Shown one piece after another: positions 42,694-42,898 of a stretch of DNA of 42,898 bases; positions within the stretch are counted from its first letter, which is position 1, and each line of letters starts with the position of its first letter. Location of the stretch: positions 1-42,898 of the forward strand of contig CANJZW010000035.1 in NCBI GenBank assembly GCA_947479475.1, given 5' to 3'. The translations under genes were made by a program, and so were the position numbers. The notes beneath the pieces were generated by a model. The model saw only the letters and a program-made list of their open reading frames with translations. It was not told the origin of the DNA and did not search any database. Origin of the DNA: Chthoniobacteraceae bacterium. GTDB lineage: Bacteria; Verrucomicrobiota; Verrucomicrobiia; Chthoniobacterales; Chthoniobacteraceae.

Positions 42694-42898
42694 GGGCGAG
42701 GGATTGGCCAGGCTTTTTGTTTTGAAGTCAGATTTTCTGGTTGATGAGCTGTTTTGCCAGCATCGGATAAACGCAAAGCCCCTCACGCCGTGCGGGTAGA
42801 TAGCCGTCTATAGATCCCATGCGCGAGTACATCAAAAGACAGACGCTACGCAGTAATGCCATGTTCGCCAAAAGCCTGGCATGACGGCATCGCGTGCC
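42694..42898. other. Right-hand edge, no assignable gene
   Basis: 205 bp after lysR. A 21-codon frame (ATG at 42820) has no recognisable family or ribosome binding site. Nothing else is supported. Confidence 0.4.

Noticed and set aside
41695..42786. Minus-strand frame of 363 codons opposite lysR
   Set aside because: Pro/Arg/Gln-rich shadow of a well-defined LysR gene.
42820..42885. 21-codon open frame at the right edge
   Set aside because: No ribosome binding site, no family, and too short to support alone.

Overview
The window looks like a chromosome segment of a Verrucomicrobiota bacterium or a close PVC-group relative. This is inferred from gene content: a very large membrane-bound-dehydrogenase/HEAT/CxxCH protein typical of Verrucomicrobia and Planctomycetes (35863-39006), a DUF4838 protein, many secreted BNR, SGNH and RCC1 proteins, a coiled-coil-prefixed putative porin, high GC, and many starts without a Shine-Dalgarno. 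There is no rRNA, CRISPR array, transposase or prophage. One tRNA-Leu(CAA) lies at 8090-8172.

Layout. (1) 1-7737, all minus strand: a six-gene putative glycan-processing operon, in transcription order DUF4838 glycosidase-like protein, small TPR protein, BNR (sialidase-fold) protein, alpha/beta hydrolase, LamG-like plus BNR protein, PIG-L deacetylase. Four of the genes share a repeated CA-rich leader, and three of them also share the first codons of the signal peptide. (2) 8090-13311: the tRNA, an SGNH hydrolase, a TPR protein and a porin, each protein gene followed by its own terminator. (3) 13535-16386: an ECF sigma factor divergent from a PhoB/PhoR-like pair, with PhoB-type 11-bp spaced half-sites near both the sigma gene and the porin. 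(4) 16514-18566: an operon of threonine synthase-like enzyme, ThiS/MoaD-like sulfur carrier and NIL-domain protein, preceded by a well-formed SAM-I riboswitch. A TauE/SafE exporter is divergent. The riboswitch implies that this operon makes homocysteine/methionine with a protein-bound sulfur donor rather than simply threonine. (5) 19796-24815: a giant secreted RCC1-repeat protein, apparently with a 1-bp frameshift near its C-terminus, and a translationally coupled partner. (6) 24931-30009: housekeeping genes priA, pyrH-frr and trpC. (7) 30104-32065: an unusual flagellin whose central domain is replaced by two C-type-lectin-like domains, both with QPDN motifs. (8) 32112-39006: a 5'-3' exonuclease, pckA, an EamA transporter and the giant PVC dehydrogenase/cytochrome. 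(9) 39119-42693: a halogenase-like flavoprotein in an operon with a cation/proton antiporter, divergent from a LysR regulator across a perfect 9-bp inverted repeat.

The strongest candidates for something new are the lectin-displaying flagellin and the SAM-riboswitch-controlled threonine synthase/ThiS/NIL operon. The shared leader cassette in the glycan operon is a third.
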